The position numbers were made by a program, and so were the translations under genes. From Flavobacterium sp. 270 (GTDB lineage Bacteria; Bacteroidota; Bacteroidia; Flavobacteriales; Flavobacteriaceae): 64,000 bases of DNA. Below, piece by piece: positions 47,201-56,357 of this stretch; position 1 is the stretch's first letter; every line of letters starts with the position of its first letter. Where the stretch lies: assembly GCF_004368785.1 (NCBI RefSeq), contig NZ_SODM01000006.1:62001-126000 (forward strand). Direction: 5' to 3'. The notes under the pieces are model-generated. The model had not been told where the DNA came from, searched no databases, and saw only the letters and a program-made list of their open reading frames with translations.

Positions 47201-49069
47201 TTAATGATATTGATCCTCTTCAATCTCAAATTCAGCATCTTTTTCCCAGATTTCCATTTCGCAGGGTTTGCAGTTGAATTTTAGTTTGTATTCTAATTCA
47301 CCTTGCTTTAATACCAATGGTTCTTTTACTTTAACACCAACAATATCTTTTTGGTGAATTGGGCATTTTTTTAATTCGTATTTAATGCAATATTTTGTGG
47401 TCATTACACGAGATTTTCCTGGATCCCATTGCAATTCGAATGCTTTTTCGATTTCGGTAACACCGTGGCGTTCGTAGAATTTACGAGCCGTTTTATTCGA
47501 AACGTTGTACATGAAATCCAGTTTGGTTTCTGGATACGGATGTGACGTTTTTACCAATTGGTGTTCTTCACGTTTGTAATTTGCCAGACGAATTTCTGTT
47601 AACTGATCGAAAACATTTCTTCTCATTTCGTTAATTTTAGAAATAGGAAGGAACCAGTTTTGAGAAAATACAACATCAATTTGATCGGCGCTGTAAGGTG
47701 TGAAACCTGTTTTTGCCAATTGTGTTTTGAAGTTTTCTGCAATTGATTCACCATTTTTGGTTTGTTCTTTTGCGTGTTCTAATTTTACGGTGCTTACGTT
47801 TCCGTCTTCATCGGTTGCGATTAATTCGAAACCATTTTCGTTTTCGGTAAGTAATAAAGTCGTTCCAATTTTACGGATCGCACTGTCTTCTCTTTCAACA
47901 ATTTTGATGAAAGCAATATCGTTGTTACGGTAAATAAAAGTTCCATCTTTGATTTCTTTTAAAACGTTTGGATACACTTTTCCGTTTTCGGCTTTGTTTA
48001 CATAAATTCCATCGGCTTCGTTTTGCTCGTTAATGAAACAAAGTCCATCACCGTTGTTTAGCAATTCACCGTTTTCGATTTCGTAAGCATTTCCAACTGT
48101 ACGGATTAATTTACCAATATATTGTCCTTTTGATTTTGGACTTTCCCAAGAACCAATACTCGCATGTCTTTCGTTTACGAAATAATCGGTATAACCACGA
48201 TTAAAAGTTCTGTTTAAAGTAGAATCAAAAGTATACGTACATTTTCCAGAAGAAGCTTTGGTGTATTTATCGCTTCCTTCTAAATAACTGTCTAATTTCT
48301 GACGAAGGTAAGACACGTTATTTTTTACGTAAGCAACATCTTTAAGACGACCTTCGATTTTGAAAGAAACAATTCCGGCTTCAATTAAATTCGGAATCTG
48401 GTCTGAAACGTCTAAATCTTTTATAGAAAGTAAATGGCTGTTTTTGATTAAAGTTTCTCCGTTTCCGTCGATTAAGTTGTACGGTAAACGACAGTTTTGA
48501 GCACAAGAACCACGATTGGCGCTTCGCTCTCCGTTTGCCACACTCATATAACAGTTTCCGCTGAAAGAAACACAAAGTGCTCCGGTTACGAAAAACTCTA
48601 ACTCAACATCAGCTTCATCGTAGATTGTTTTAATTTGATGCAAGTTTAATTCACGTGCTAAAACCACACGTTTGATTCCGGCATGTTTAAGAAATTTAAT
48701 TTTATCGGCATCACGATTATTGGCTTGTGTACTCGCATGAAGTACGATAGGAGGTAAGTCCATTTCCATAATCGCCATATCCTGAATAATCAGGGCATCA
48801 ACACCAATGCCGTATAATTCCCAAATCATGGCGCGACACGTATCTAATTCGTTGTCGTATAAAATGGTATTCATTACCACAAAAACCTGAGCGTTAAATA
48901 AGTGTGCATATTTTACTAAGGCAGCAACATCTTCAATAGAGTTGTTGGCATTAGAACGTGCACCAAATTGTGGAGCACCAATATAAACTGCATCGGCACC
49001 GCTGTTTATGGCAGCCATTCCACCAATTAAATCTCTAGCTGGAGCTAATATTTCAATTTTCTTCTTCAT
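47201..49069 (-). CDS. U32 family peptidase-like protein (RlhA-like)
   Basis: The 622-residue protein has the U32 core: EILAPARDLIGGMAAINSGADAVYIG at the N-terminus and HASTQANN, then the Cys-rich SGNCYMSVANGERSANRGSCAQNCRLPY near 168-195. A DUF3656-like middle domain (NGDGLCFIN region) and a C-terminal Cys cluster (KKCPIHQK, FNCKPCEMEIW) follow. Proteins of this build include E. coli RlhA, which hydroxylates a 23S rRNA cytidine and probably uses an Fe-S cluster, so the peptidase name may be misleading. RlhA function is an inference from domain order. Confidence 0.88.
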   Translation of the reverse strand: MKKKIEILAPARDLIGGMAAINSGADAVYIGAPQFGARSNANNSIEDVAALVKYAHLFNAQVFVVMNTILYDNELDTCRAMIWELYGIGVDALIIQDMAIMEMDLPPIVLHASTQANNRDADKIKFLKHAGIKRVVLARELNLHQIKTIYDEADVELEFFVTGALCVSFSGNCYMSVANGERSANRGSCAQNCRLPYNLIDGNGETLIKNSHLLSIKDLDVSDQIPNLIEAGIVSFKIEGRLKDVAYVKNNVSYLRQKLDSYLEGSDKYTKASSGKCTYTFDSTLNRTFNRGYTDYFVNERHASIGSWESPKSKGQYIGKLIRTVGNAYEIENGELLNNGDGLCFINEQNEADGIYVNKAENGKVYPNVLKEIKDGTFIYRNNDIAFIKIVEREDSAIRKIGTTLLLTENENGFELIATDEDGNVSTVKLEHAKEQTKNGESIAENFKTQLAKTGFTPYSADQIDVVFSQNWFLPISKINEMRRNVFDQLTEIRLANYKREEHQLVKTSHPYPETKLDFMYNVSNKTARKFYERHGVTEIEKAFELQWDPGKSRVMTTKYCIKYELKKCPIHQKDIVGVKVKEPLVLKQGELEYKLKFNCKPCEMEIWEKDAEFEIEEDQYH

Positions 49070-49202
49070 TTCTAAAACTTTAGCCTTTTGTGGTATTCAC
49101 GGAAAAAAGTGTGCAAAGGTCTAATAAATTATTTGAGTTTGCTAGAGATGAAGCGATTTTTTTGAAATTGTTAACTTAAATAGAATGAGTATTTAGTAAT
49201 TC

Positions 49203-49598
49203 TTATTTGTTTTTAAATTTATTTCCCAAATATTCAAATTTGATTTGTTTATACTCTACAGTTTTTATTTCGTATATAAATCTTTTCGGAATTAATACTG
49301 CAGAAATGTCCATTGGATCCATATTAATCCAGTAATAAAGATATAATGTATCATTTGCTATTTTTGCTTTGCCATCATAATTTAGTCCTCCTGTTTCATA
49401 TTTTTCAATAGTTATTTCGATACTTTTTTCTTTTGTTTTTGCAGTAATCTTCTCTGCTTTTTGGCTTTCATTTCTTTTTAGGTAATCGGAGTCAAATGCT
49501 TCTTTATGAGTAAATCTAATATTGATATCTTCTGTTCGCTTATTTTTACAGCCTATTGATAAAAAAAGAAAAAGTATTGGAAGTAAGATATATTTCAT
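49203..49598 (-). CDS. Hypothetical lipoprotein
   Basis: The 131-residue protein starts with a lipoprotein signal sequence with lipobox SIGC (Cys17) and continues with a Lys/Glu-rich, beta-predicted region (EKSIEITIEKYETGGLNYDGKAKIAND and DTLYLYYWINMDPMDISAVLIPKRFIYEIKTV). I do not recognise a family. It stands alone between the U32 gene and the DUF2383 gene. No terminator is obvious after it. Confidence 0.7.
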   Translation of the reverse strand: MKYILLPILFLFLSIGCKNKRTEDINIRFTHKEAFDSDYLKRNESQKAEKITAKTKEKSIEITIEKYETGGLNYDGKAKIANDTLYLYYWINMDPMDISAVLIPKRFIYEIKTVEYKQIKFEYLGNKFKNK

Positions 49599-49665
49599 TT
49601 GATGATAAATTGGTTTCGACTTAAAAATAAAAATAAATACATCACTATTTATATTTTAGGAATAA

Positions 49666-49700
49666 AAAAACTGCTCAGTTATTTAAACTAAGCAGTTTTT
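49666..49700 (-). terminator. Terminator after the DUF2383 gene
   Basis: A 15-bp stem with one wobble (49666-49680 with 49686-49700, AACTGCTCAG arm) is followed by T on the minus strand. Confidence 0.82.
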
Positions 49701-49727
49701 CCAAAATAAAAGCATTAGTAGGTTAAC

Positions 49728-50180
49728 TTATGATCTCATTTTAATTTGTGATAACGTATTTTCAATACTATTCAATTGTTTAGAAACGATAGAAATCTGG
49801 CTGAAATCTAATTCGTTTTTGTCTAAAGCCATTTTGTATTTTTCGATTGCAGCTTCTTCACCTGTTACGCAGGCATTGATGATTGCTTCTGTATCGCCTC
49901 CTGTAAAAGATGATTTAATATCGATCCAAGTACGGTGTAAAGCACCTAATGGTCCGCCACCTGATGTTTCTGTTGATTTTCCTAGTTTATTGATTTCGTC
50001 TTGTAATTCTACAATAAATAGCGCGCGTTCGCGGGCGTACTCTAGAAAATCAGTTTTAATAAGTGCATTTTCTACGTGTTCAGCGGCATTTGTGTATCCT
50101 AGTTTACCGTCTTCTAGAATTGAGATCAATCCTTCTAATGTGCTGATAGCTTCCTTTGTGGTTTCTTCTGTATGTGTCAT
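49728..50180 (-). CDS. PA2169 family four-helix-bundle protein (DUF2383)
   Basis: The 150-residue acidic, all-helical protein matches the PA2169/DUF2383 ferritin-like family. It has TLEGLISILEDGKLGYTNAAEHV at the start, the central GPLGALHRTWIDIKSSFTGGDTEAIINACVTGEEAAIEKYK segment and a closing helix. The family is of unknown function and often stress-induced. Metal ligands are not certain. A weak -7 box (CACCTTTG, 50212-50219 minus strand) is placed about 30 bp before the ATG. Confidence 0.9.
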   Translation of the reverse strand: MTHTEETTKEAISTLEGLISILEDGKLGYTNAAEHVENALIKTDFLEYARERALFIVELQDEINKLGKSTETSGGGPLGALHRTWIDIKSSFTGGDTEAIINACVTGEEAAIEKYKMALDKNELDFSQISIVSKQLNSIENTLSQIKMRS

Positions 50181-50332
50181 GACTATAATTTTTAATAGTT
50201 AATGTATAATACAAAGGTGGCGACTTATAAGATGTTCTTTTTTACAGGATTACGGTTTCAAGTTACAATATTGTGGAATGGGAATTCTGAAAGCTGATTT
50301 TAGTTTAATATGAATTTGTCGTTTTCTGTTTT

Positions 50333-50417
50333 GCGTGAGGGATAGAAGTGGAAAGCCCACAGCCTGACGGAGGAAGTGCGAGGACTTGCAGCGGATAGCC
50401 CGACCCTTGGGGCACGC
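50333..50417 (-). repeat. Post-terminator structured element, copy C
   Basis: This copy is nearly identical to copy B in its internal arm (AAGTCC with GGGCTT). It differs from copies A and B in the small 5' hairpin (CCCCAAGGG instead of CCCTCCGGG). The end stem is GCGTG/CACGC. It follows the aminotransferase terminator by the same TTTTTTTATGG bridge as copy A. Confidence 0.75.
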
Positions 50418-50425
50418 CCATAAAA

Positions 50426-50452
50426 AAAGCCTCAAGAAATTCCTGAGGCTTT
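50426..50452 (-). terminator. Terminator after the aminotransferase gene
   Basis: A 9-bp stem extended by two pairs past one mismatch (50426-50437 with 50441-50452, AAAGCCTCA arm) is followed on the minus strand by seven T and then element C. Confidence 0.85.
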
Positions 50453-50472
50453 GTATATAATTTTGAATCTAA

Positions 50473-51663
50473 TTAAGCTGTTAAAGCTTCTTTGATCCTA
50501 CGTAATGCTTCTTTAAGAATATCGTTGCTTGTTGCGTAAGAGAAACGAATACAGTTTGGATTTCCGAAAGCATCTCCTGTTACAGTTGCTACATTTGCTT
50601 CTGCTAAAAGATACATCGATACATCGTTTGCATCTTTAATTTCAGTTCCTCTTAATGTTTTTCCGAAGAAAGAAGAAACGTCTGGGAAAACATAAAATGC
50701 TCCTTCTGGAACGTTGATTTTTACTCCTGGGATTTCTTTTAATAATCCAACAACTAAATCTCTGCGACCGTGGAAAGCCTCAACCATATGATTTAAAACG
50801 CTTGGATCTGCATCTACAGCGGTAATAGTAGCTCTTTGTGCAACTGAGTTTGCACCAGAAGTTACTTGTCCCTGAATTTTTGTACATGCTTTTGCAATAA
50901 ATTCAGGAGCTCCAATGTAACCAATTCTGTATCCAGTCATAGCAAATGCTTTTGCAACTCCGTTTACAGTAATTGTTCTTTCTAGCATTCCAGGGATAGA
51001 ACCGATGCTGCAGAATGTTCCAGAGAAATTGATGTGCTCATAAATTTCGTCTGCAACTACATATATATTTGGGTGTTTTTCTAAAACTTTTGCTAATGCT
51101 GTCAATTCTTCTCTGCTGTAAACAGATCCTGAAGGATTACATGGAGAAGAGAACCACATCATTTTTGTTTTTGGTGTGATTGCAGCTTCTAATTGCTCTG
51201 GCGTCATTTTGAAATCTGTTTCTACAGAAGTTGGAACTTCTACAGGAACTCCGCCAGAAAGTTTTACGATTTCGAAATAAGAAACCCAGTATGGTGCAGG
51301 TAAAATCACCTCGTCACCATCGTTTAACATTACTTGTGCAATATTGTATAAAGATTGTTTTGCTCCTGTAGAAACTACAATTTGAGTTGGTTTGTATTCT
51401 AAATCATTGTCTCTTTTGAATTTTCTGCAAATTGCTTCTCTTAGTTCAAGATAACCTTCTACTGGAGAATATGTACTGTAATTTTCGTCTACTGCTTTTT
51501 TTACCGCTTCTTTAATAAAGTCTGGCGTATTGAAATCAGGCTCGCCTAAACTTAAACTGATAATGTCTTTTCCTTGTGCTTTTAATTCTCTTGCCAAAGC
51601 AGCCATTGCTAATGTTTGCGAAGTCGCAAGGTTGTTGATTCTGTCCGAAAGAATATGATTCAT
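50473..51663 (-). CDS. Class I PLP-dependent aminotransferase (aspartate aminotransferase-like)
   Basis: The 396-residue enzyme has the class I aminotransferase pattern: SLGEPDFNTPDF near residue 37, the cofactor Asn in SSPCNPSGSVY, the Asp-Glu in VVADEIYEHINF, and the Schiff-base Lys in NGVAKAFAMTGYRIGY (about 235). A C-terminal Arg in CIRFSYA binds the substrate carboxylate. It matches bacterial aspartate aminotransferases of the I-beta type, though related enzymes also act on aromatic amino acids. The 73-bp gap from the desaturase gene, which is upstream on this strand, has a short CCTTAA/TTAAGG inverted repeat (51682-51706). Confidence 0.93.
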   Translation of the reverse strand: MNHILSDRINNLATSQTLAMAALARELKAQGKDIISLSLGEPDFNTPDFIKEAVKKAVDENYSTYSPVEGYLELREAICRKFKRDNDLEYKPTQIVVSTGAKQSLYNIAQVMLNDGDEVILPAPYWVSYFEIVKLSGGVPVEVPTSVETDFKMTPEQLEAAITPKTKMMWFSSPCNPSGSVYSREELTALAKVLEKHPNIYVVADEIYEHINFSGTFCSIGSIPGMLERTITVNGVAKAFAMTGYRIGYIGAPEFIAKACTKIQGQVTSGANSVAQRATITAVDADPSVLNHMVEAFHGRRDLVVGLLKEIPGVKINVPEGAFYVFPDVSSFFGKTLRGTEIKDANDVSMYLLAEANVATVTGDAFGNPNCIRFSYATSNDILKEALRRIKEALTA

Positions 51664-51736
51664 TATAAAAATTTTGATTGTCCTTAAGCTGCTGCGCTAG
51701 TTAAGGAAGGTTAATTATTAATAGATTTTTTTTAGT

Positions 51737-52834
51737 TTAAACAGTTAATTCTGGTTTCATTCCTAAGTCACGTAAATGTTTGAAGTGAGCGATAATAGCA
51801 CTTCCCATTGTTTTGTATTCGTAATAAGGTAAATTACATTCTTTTGCAGTTTCTTTTACGATTTTTGCAATTTTACCATAGTGAATGTGACTGATATTCG
51901 GAAAAATATGATGTTCGATTTGATGGTTTAATCCGCCTGTGTACCAGTTTACAATTGCATTTCTTGGTGCAAAATTGGTTGTAGTAAACAATTGGTGAAT
52001 GGCCCATGTGTTGTCCATTTCTCCTAATTCGTTTGGAGAAGGATTTGTAGTTTCTTCTACAACGTGTGCCAATTGAAATACAACACTTAAAATTAATCCG
52101 GCAGTGTAATGCATTACAAAGAAACCAATTAAAACTTTCCACCAAGTAATTCCGATTACGATTGGTAAAACAATCCAGATAGAAACATAAATGACTTTGG
52201 TAATAATAAGAGTTGTCCAAAGAATTTTTGGGCTTTTAGGTTCTCCGTATGATAATTTTCTTTTAAGGTAGCTTTTCATTTGCTTAAAATCGGTAGTGAT
52301 AGCCCAATTGAAAGTCAATAATCCGTATAAGAAAACAGAATAATAGTGCTGAAAACGGTGAAAACTATGCCATTTGGCATCTTTTGTAAATCGAATGATT
52401 CTTCCTGCATCCAAATCTTCGTCATGACCAGGGATATTAGTGTAAGTATGGTGCAAAACATTATGCTGTACCTGCCAGTTGTAAACGTTTCCTGCCAGAA
52501 CATAAATAGTTCCTCCCATAAATTTATTAATCCAGTTTTTGCTAGAATAAGAGCCATGATTACCATCATGCATTACATTCATTCCAACTCCGGCCATACC
52601 AATACCAATAACAATTGATAGAAGCAACATAACCCAGAATGGCATATTGAGTGTAAGAATTAAGAAATAAGGAGTCAAAAAAACAGCAAAAAGTATTACC
52701 GCTTTTAAGTGCAGTTTCCAGTTTCCAGTTTTCTGAATGTTGTTTTCTTTAAAGTAGTTGTTAACCCGAGAGTTAAGAGTTCTAAAGAACTTCATACTGT
52801 CTTGCCTAGCAAATGTTGGTGCAGTCTTATTCAT
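51737..52834 (-). CDS. Membrane fatty acid desaturase (acyl-lipid type)
   Basis: The 365-residue integral membrane di-iron enzyme has the three histidine boxes of front-end type desaturases: HDGNHGS, HNVLHH and HQIEHH. Hydrophobic helices lie at about 47-65, 69-90 and 200-245. It introduces a double bond into membrane lipid acyl chains, with electrons from a separate donor because no cytochrome b5 domain is fused. The position of the double bond is not defined by sequence alone. The promoter is shared with divergent rsmG. Confidence 0.92.
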   Translation of the reverse strand: MNKTAPTFARQDSMKFFRTLNSRVNNYFKENNIQKTGNWKLHLKAVILFAVFLTPYFLILTLNMPFWVMLLLSIVIGIGMAGVGMNVMHDGNHGSYSSKNWINKFMGGTIYVLAGNVYNWQVQHNVLHHTYTNIPGHDEDLDAGRIIRFTKDAKWHSFHRFQHYYSVFLYGLLTFNWAITTDFKQMKSYLKRKLSYGEPKSPKILWTTLIITKVIYVSIWIVLPIVIGITWWKVLIGFFVMHYTAGLILSVVFQLAHVVEETTNPSPNELGEMDNTWAIHQLFTTTNFAPRNAIVNWYTGGLNHQIEHHIFPNISHIHYGKIAKIVKETAKECNLPYYEYKTMGSAIIAHFKHLRDLGMKPELTV

Positions 52835-52853
52835 AATTGATTTAAATAGCCTT

Positions 52854-52925
52854 CAAAGGTAATTATTATAAATTTTCAATTTGCAAAATTGAGTTAAATA
52901 TTTCAATCGTAAAGTATTACTTTTG
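52854..52925. promoter_or_regulatory. Divergent promoters of the desaturase gene and rsmG
   Basis: Minus strand: TTG (52884-52886), 22 bp, TACCTTTG (52854-52861), facing the desaturase gene. Plus strand: TACTTTTG (52918-52925) is a perfect -7 box facing rsmG with a leader of about 10 nt; its -33 element is not clear. Confidence 0.55.
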
Positions 52926-52941
52926 TTAAAAAATTAGAGCA

Positions 52942-53571
52942 ATGGATGAGATTCTGAAATATTTTCCTGATTTGACTGAGATTCAAATCGAACAATTTCA
53001 AAAATTAGATTTTTTATATCACGATTGGAATGAAAAAATCAATGTTATTTCGCGAAAAGATATTGATGCCTTATATACAAAACACGTTTTGCACTCGCTT
53101 GGTATTGCAAAAATTATGAAGTTTGAGCCGGGAACTACAGTTTTAGATGTTGGTACAGGTGGTGGATTTCCTGGAATTCCGCTGGCAATTCTTTTTCCTG
53201 AAACCCGTTTTTATTTAATTGATGTTATTGCAAAAAAAATAAAAGTAGTTCAGGGTGTTGTTGATGCTTTAGAATTGAAAAATGTAAAGGCAGAGCAATT
53301 ACGTGCAGAAAATGCAAAAGGTGATTTCGATTTTATTGTAAGCCGTGCCGTAACCAATATGCCAGATTTTGTTTCGTGGATTAAAGATAAAATCAAAAAA
53401 CAAAATAAGCATACTTTAAAAAATGGTATTCTATATCTTAAAGGTGGTGATTTGGAAGAAGAATTAAAAGATTTTCCGAAAGCAACTTTATACGATTTAT
53501 CGACAATTTTTGAAGATGAATTTTTTGAGACTAAAAAAGTAGTGCATTTGCCTTTGAAATTTAAAGCTTAA
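52942..53571 (+). CDS. rsmG: 16S rRNA (guanine527-N7)-methyltransferase
   Basis: RsmG (GidB) methylates G527 of 16S rRNA with S-adenosylmethionine. The 209-residue protein has the N-terminal INVISRKD and HVLHSL segments (about 34-55), the SAM loop LDVGTGGGFPGIPLAI (about 69-84) and the IVSRAVTNMPDFVSW region (about 133-147). All match the family, and the length is normal. A terminator follows. Confidence 0.95.
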   Translation: MDEILKYFPDLTEIQIEQFQKLDFLYHDWNEKINVISRKDIDALYTKHVLHSLGIAKIMKFEPGTTVLDVGTGGGFPGIPLAILFPETRFYLIDVIAKKIKVVQGVVDALELKNVKAEQLRAENAKGDFDFIVSRAVTNMPDFVSWIKDKIKKQNKHTLKNGILYLKGGDLEEELKDFPKATLYDLSTIFEDEFFETKKVVHLPLKFKA

Positions 53572-53606
53572 GATCTTAATTAAGATTTAGAAACTGTAAC
53601 AATAAT

Positions 53607-53642
53607 AAAAAATCCGGGTCTTTTAGATTCCGGATTTTTTAT
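53607..53642 (+). terminator. Terminator after rsmG
   Basis: An 11-bp stem (53607-53617 with 53630-53640, AAATCCGG arm, loop 12 nt) is followed by T. The A-run to the left gives T on the other strand. Confidence 0.82.
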
Positions 53643-53670
53643 TTGTGAAAATGAAAACTCAGAAAGCCAT

Positions 53671-53678
53671 TATATTTG
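53671..53678 (+). promoter_or_regulatory. Putative -7 box of the S15-type hydrolase gene
   Basis: TATATTTG is a perfect TAnnTTTG. It lies inside the longest open frame but 39 bp before the ATG at 53717, which supports that later start. Confidence 0.5.
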
Positions 53679-53716
53679 AGTGTCAAACAAGGTCTAATTA
53701 TAAAAGTTGTTTAAAA

Positions 53717-55471
53717 ATGAAATCATTTCTATTTTTTTTAATTTTTTTCACTGCTGTTTTTACTACTTCTGCCCAGCAAACCAAAATGGCAAAGTCTGAG
53801 GATCTAAAAAATGTTTACGATGTTCAGGATAGTGTAATGATCAAAACCAGAGATGGCGCTTTTATTTCGGCAATTGTGGTGAAGAAAAAAGGAATTACTG
53901 CTCCTAAAACGGTACTGCTGCAATATACTATTTATGTTAGAGATAAAGAAAGAGATCTTAAATCTCTAAAAGAAGCTGCCGATAAAGATTATATTGGCGT
54001 TATTGCCTATTCTAGAGGAAAACGATTTAGCCCAAATGAAATATTTCCTTATGAGAATGACGCTAATGATACCTATGATGTGATTGATTGGATTAGCAAG
54101 CAAAAATGGTGTAACGGAAATGTCGGCATGTATGGTGGCAGTTATAACGGCTTTACGCAATGGGCTGCTTGTAAAAAAATGCATCCGGCACTTAAAACAA
54201 TTGTTCCGTATGTTGCCAATAGACCCGGAATGGGACTGCCAATGGAGAATAATGTGTTTATAAATCCAAATTATGAATGGTCTTTCTATGTTGGAAATAA
54301 TAAATATCTAGACACGATAGCAGGAAATGATAGACAGCGTTTTAGAAATATGATGTTCAAATGGTGGAATTCTGGAGCTGCTTATAAAAAGATGGACAGC
54401 ATTGATGGAACTCCAAACCGACTTTTTCAAAGATGGATTTCGCATCCTTCTTTTGATGATTATTGGCAGAAAATGACTCCTTACGGAAAAGAATTTGCCG
54501 AAATTAATATTCCTGTTTTGGCAATTGATGGTTATTATAACGATTCTCAGAATTCTGGATTGTATTATTTGAGAGAACTCGAAAAATACAATCCTAAAGC
54601 AAATCATTATCTTATTATTGGGCCGTATAGTCATTTTGGTGCGCAGAGAGAAGGTGCGCCTGTAATTAATGGTTATAAAGTTGATGCTAATGCTTTAATC
54701 AATACTAATAAAATAACGTTTGAATGGTTTGATTTTATTTTTAAAAACGGACCAAAACCTGAGATTTTAAAAGACAGAATAAATTATCAAGTTATGGGAG
54801 CAGATAAATGGGGGAGTGCACCTTCGATTGATAAAATGAACAATAATTTTCTAACGCTGTATTTGACAAATAGCAAAATAAAATCGGAGAAATTTTATTC
54901 TTTGAATTCTAAAAAGCCAGCCAAAAAAGAATTTTTATCGCAAGAGGTTGATTTTGCTGATCGCCAAATTAGTAATAACGATTATTATCCTGATCCAATT
55001 ATTAAAAAAGAAATTGAAACCAGTAATGGTTTTGCTTTTATAAGTGATCCTCTAAAAGAACCAATAGTAATCAGCGGCTCATTTTTGGGTGAAATAAAAG
55101 CAAGCATCAATAAAAAAGATATGGATATAGGAATTACACTTTACGAAGTAACGCCAGATGGGGAATATTTTCATTTGTCTTATTTTATTGGTCGTGCTAG
55201 TTATGCTAAAGATAGTACAATCAGGAATTTGCTACAACCCAATCAAATTCAATCGATTCCGTTTGTTAATTCACATTTAGTCAGCAAGCAATTAAGGAAA
55301 GGAAGCAGATTGCTTATTGCTTTAAATGTAAATAAAAATCCATTTTCAGAATTAAATTACGGAACTGGCAAAATAGTAACTGAAGAGAATATAAAAGATG
55401 CAAAAGAACCTTTAAAAATAAAATGGTACAATGACAGTTTTGTAAAAATACCAATTTTGAACAATAATTAA
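53717..55471 (+). CDS. Secreted CocE/NonD family hydrolase (S15 peptidase-like)
   Basis: From the ATG at 53717 the protein has 584 residues, starts MKSFLFFLIFF and has a signal peptide ending near TSAQ. The S15-type alpha/beta hydrolase has the nucleophile Ser in MYGGSYNGFTQW, an Asp in the strand around LAIDGYYND and a His in IGPYSHFG. A C-terminal jelly-roll domain (PIVISGSFLGEIKASINKKDMD) is typical of X-Pro dipeptidyl peptidases, cocaine esterase and amino acid ester hydrolases. The substrate is likely a peptide or ester in the periplasm. An in-frame ATG at 53645 would add 24 residues but overlaps the -7 box. Confidence 0.9.
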   Translation: MKSFLFFLIFFTAVFTTSAQQTKMAKSEDLKNVYDVQDSVMIKTRDGAFISAIVVKKKGITAPKTVLLQYTIYVRDKERDLKSLKEAADKDYIGVIAYSRGKRFSPNEIFPYENDANDTYDVIDWISKQKWCNGNVGMYGGSYNGFTQWAACKKMHPALKTIVPYVANRPGMGLPMENNVFINPNYEWSFYVGNNKYLDTIAGNDRQRFRNMMFKWWNSGAAYKKMDSIDGTPNRLFQRWISHPSFDDYWQKMTPYGKEFAEINIPVLAIDGYYNDSQNSGLYYLRELEKYNPKANHYLIIGPYSHFGAQREGAPVINGYKVDANALINTNKITFEWFDFIFKNGPKPEILKDRINYQVMGADKWGSAPSIDKMNNNFLTLYLTNSKIKSEKFYSLNSKKPAKKEFLSQEVDFADRQISNNDYYPDPIIKKEIETSNGFAFISDPLKEPIVISGSFLGEIKASINKKDMDIGITLYEVTPDGEYFHLSYFIGRASYAKDSTIRNLLQPNQIQSIPFVNSHLVSKQLRKGSRLLIALNVNKNPFSELNYGTGKIVTEENIKDAKEPLKIKWYNDSFVKIPILNNN

Positions 55472-55476
55472 AAAAT

Positions 55477-55510
55477 AAACCACAAGTACTAATAAAAGTA
55501 CTTATGGTTT
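55477..55510 (+). terminator. Weak terminator after the S15-type hydrolase gene
   Basis: A 14-bp stem with one G.T (55477-55490 with 55497-55510) has a short T-rich end (GGTTTTGATC). Confidence 0.65.
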
Positions 55511-55577
55511 TGATCAGAATTTTATTAACCCATTAAATTAAACCTGATTTATCTATTTTCATGCAAATACATTTTTT

Positions 55578-56291
55578 TTATTGGGAACAATATTGATTTT
55601 TTTTACAATCAATATTCGAAATAAATTCAAGTAATGCTTTTTTTGATTTTTCATCATCGTATTCAAAAGCGGCATCAAAGAAAAACTGACGGCATATTGT
55701 TGGTTCTTGGCTGTAATCGTATACAGAATCTTCGAGCTCACTAAAAGTCTGAGGGTTTTGATTAGGATAAAATTCTATAAGTTTCTTCATTGTGTTTTCA
55801 AACCATTTATCAAATACGCTCTTTTTAGGCGAAATGTGGCGGGCTAGTAAAACAAGGCCAATAAGTTCACTTTGTAAAAAATTAGATCCTTTTTTATAAA
55901 GAATATCAATCATTCTAACATTCATTAAAGCCACCCAGATTGGTCCATCTACAAATCCATTTACAGGAAAATTCAAATCAACATCAAAAACCAAATCATT
56001 TGTGCTTTCATGATTTTCAATATAGCTCCACATAGCTTCTACACGATCTTTAATGTCTTCAGATTTTGTAGAAAGCCCTTTAAATCTCCAGAAAATCCAT
56101 TCTAATGTTGCAGCAGCTAATCCCATTGCTGCTTTATGACTAATTTGATTTAGAATTGTTTCCAATTCCTCATTTCCATCAATAGGGTCAATTAGTTTCT
56201 CCATTACCTTAGGAGTCCATTTGTAGTCAATTACATGTCCAATGCTTTTAGACTGCATAATTATTTCTGGTGTTTTCTTTAGATTTTTCAT
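55578..56291 (-). CDS. Orphan helical protein, family not recognised
   Basis: The 237-residue protein has no signal peptide or membrane segment. It looks mostly helical, with KAAMGLAAATLEWIFWRFKGLSTKSEDIKDRVEAMWSYI near 53-91 and CRQFFFDAAFEYDDEKSKKALLEFI near the C-terminus, which also carries CKKNQYCSQ. Size, acidic patches and isolation fit immunity-type proteins, but no toxin gene is adjacent, so this is only a thought. It has a -7 box about 60 bp upstream. Codon use does not look foreign. Confidence 0.6.
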   Translation of the reverse strand: MKNLKKTPEIIMQSKSIGHVIDYKWTPKVMEKLIDPIDGNEELETILNQISHKAAMGLAAATLEWIFWRFKGLSTKSEDIKDRVEAMWSYIENHESTNDLVFDVDLNFPVNGFVDGPIWVALMNVRMIDILYKKGSNFLQSELIGLVLLARHISPKKSVFDKWFENTMKKLIEFYPNQNPQTFSELEDSVYDYSQEPTICRQFFFDAAFEYDDEKSKKALLEFISNIDCKKNQYCSQ

Positions 56292-56349
56292 TTCTTTTAC
56301 TCTTAAATTTTTCTAACTAAAAAATATTAATGCTGTTATTTTTATAGGG

Positions 56350-56357
56350 CAAATTTA
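56350..56357 (-). promoter_or_regulatory. Putative -7 box of the orphan gene
   Basis: On the minus strand this reads TAAATTTG, a perfect TAnnTTTG, 58 bp before the ATG. The -33 TTG is not clear. Confidence 0.45.

Noticed and set aside
51682..51706. Attenuator or operator before the aminotransferase gene
   Set aside because: The CCTTAA/TTAAGG arms are only 6 bp with a 13-bp spacer in AT-rich DNA; too weak to claim.
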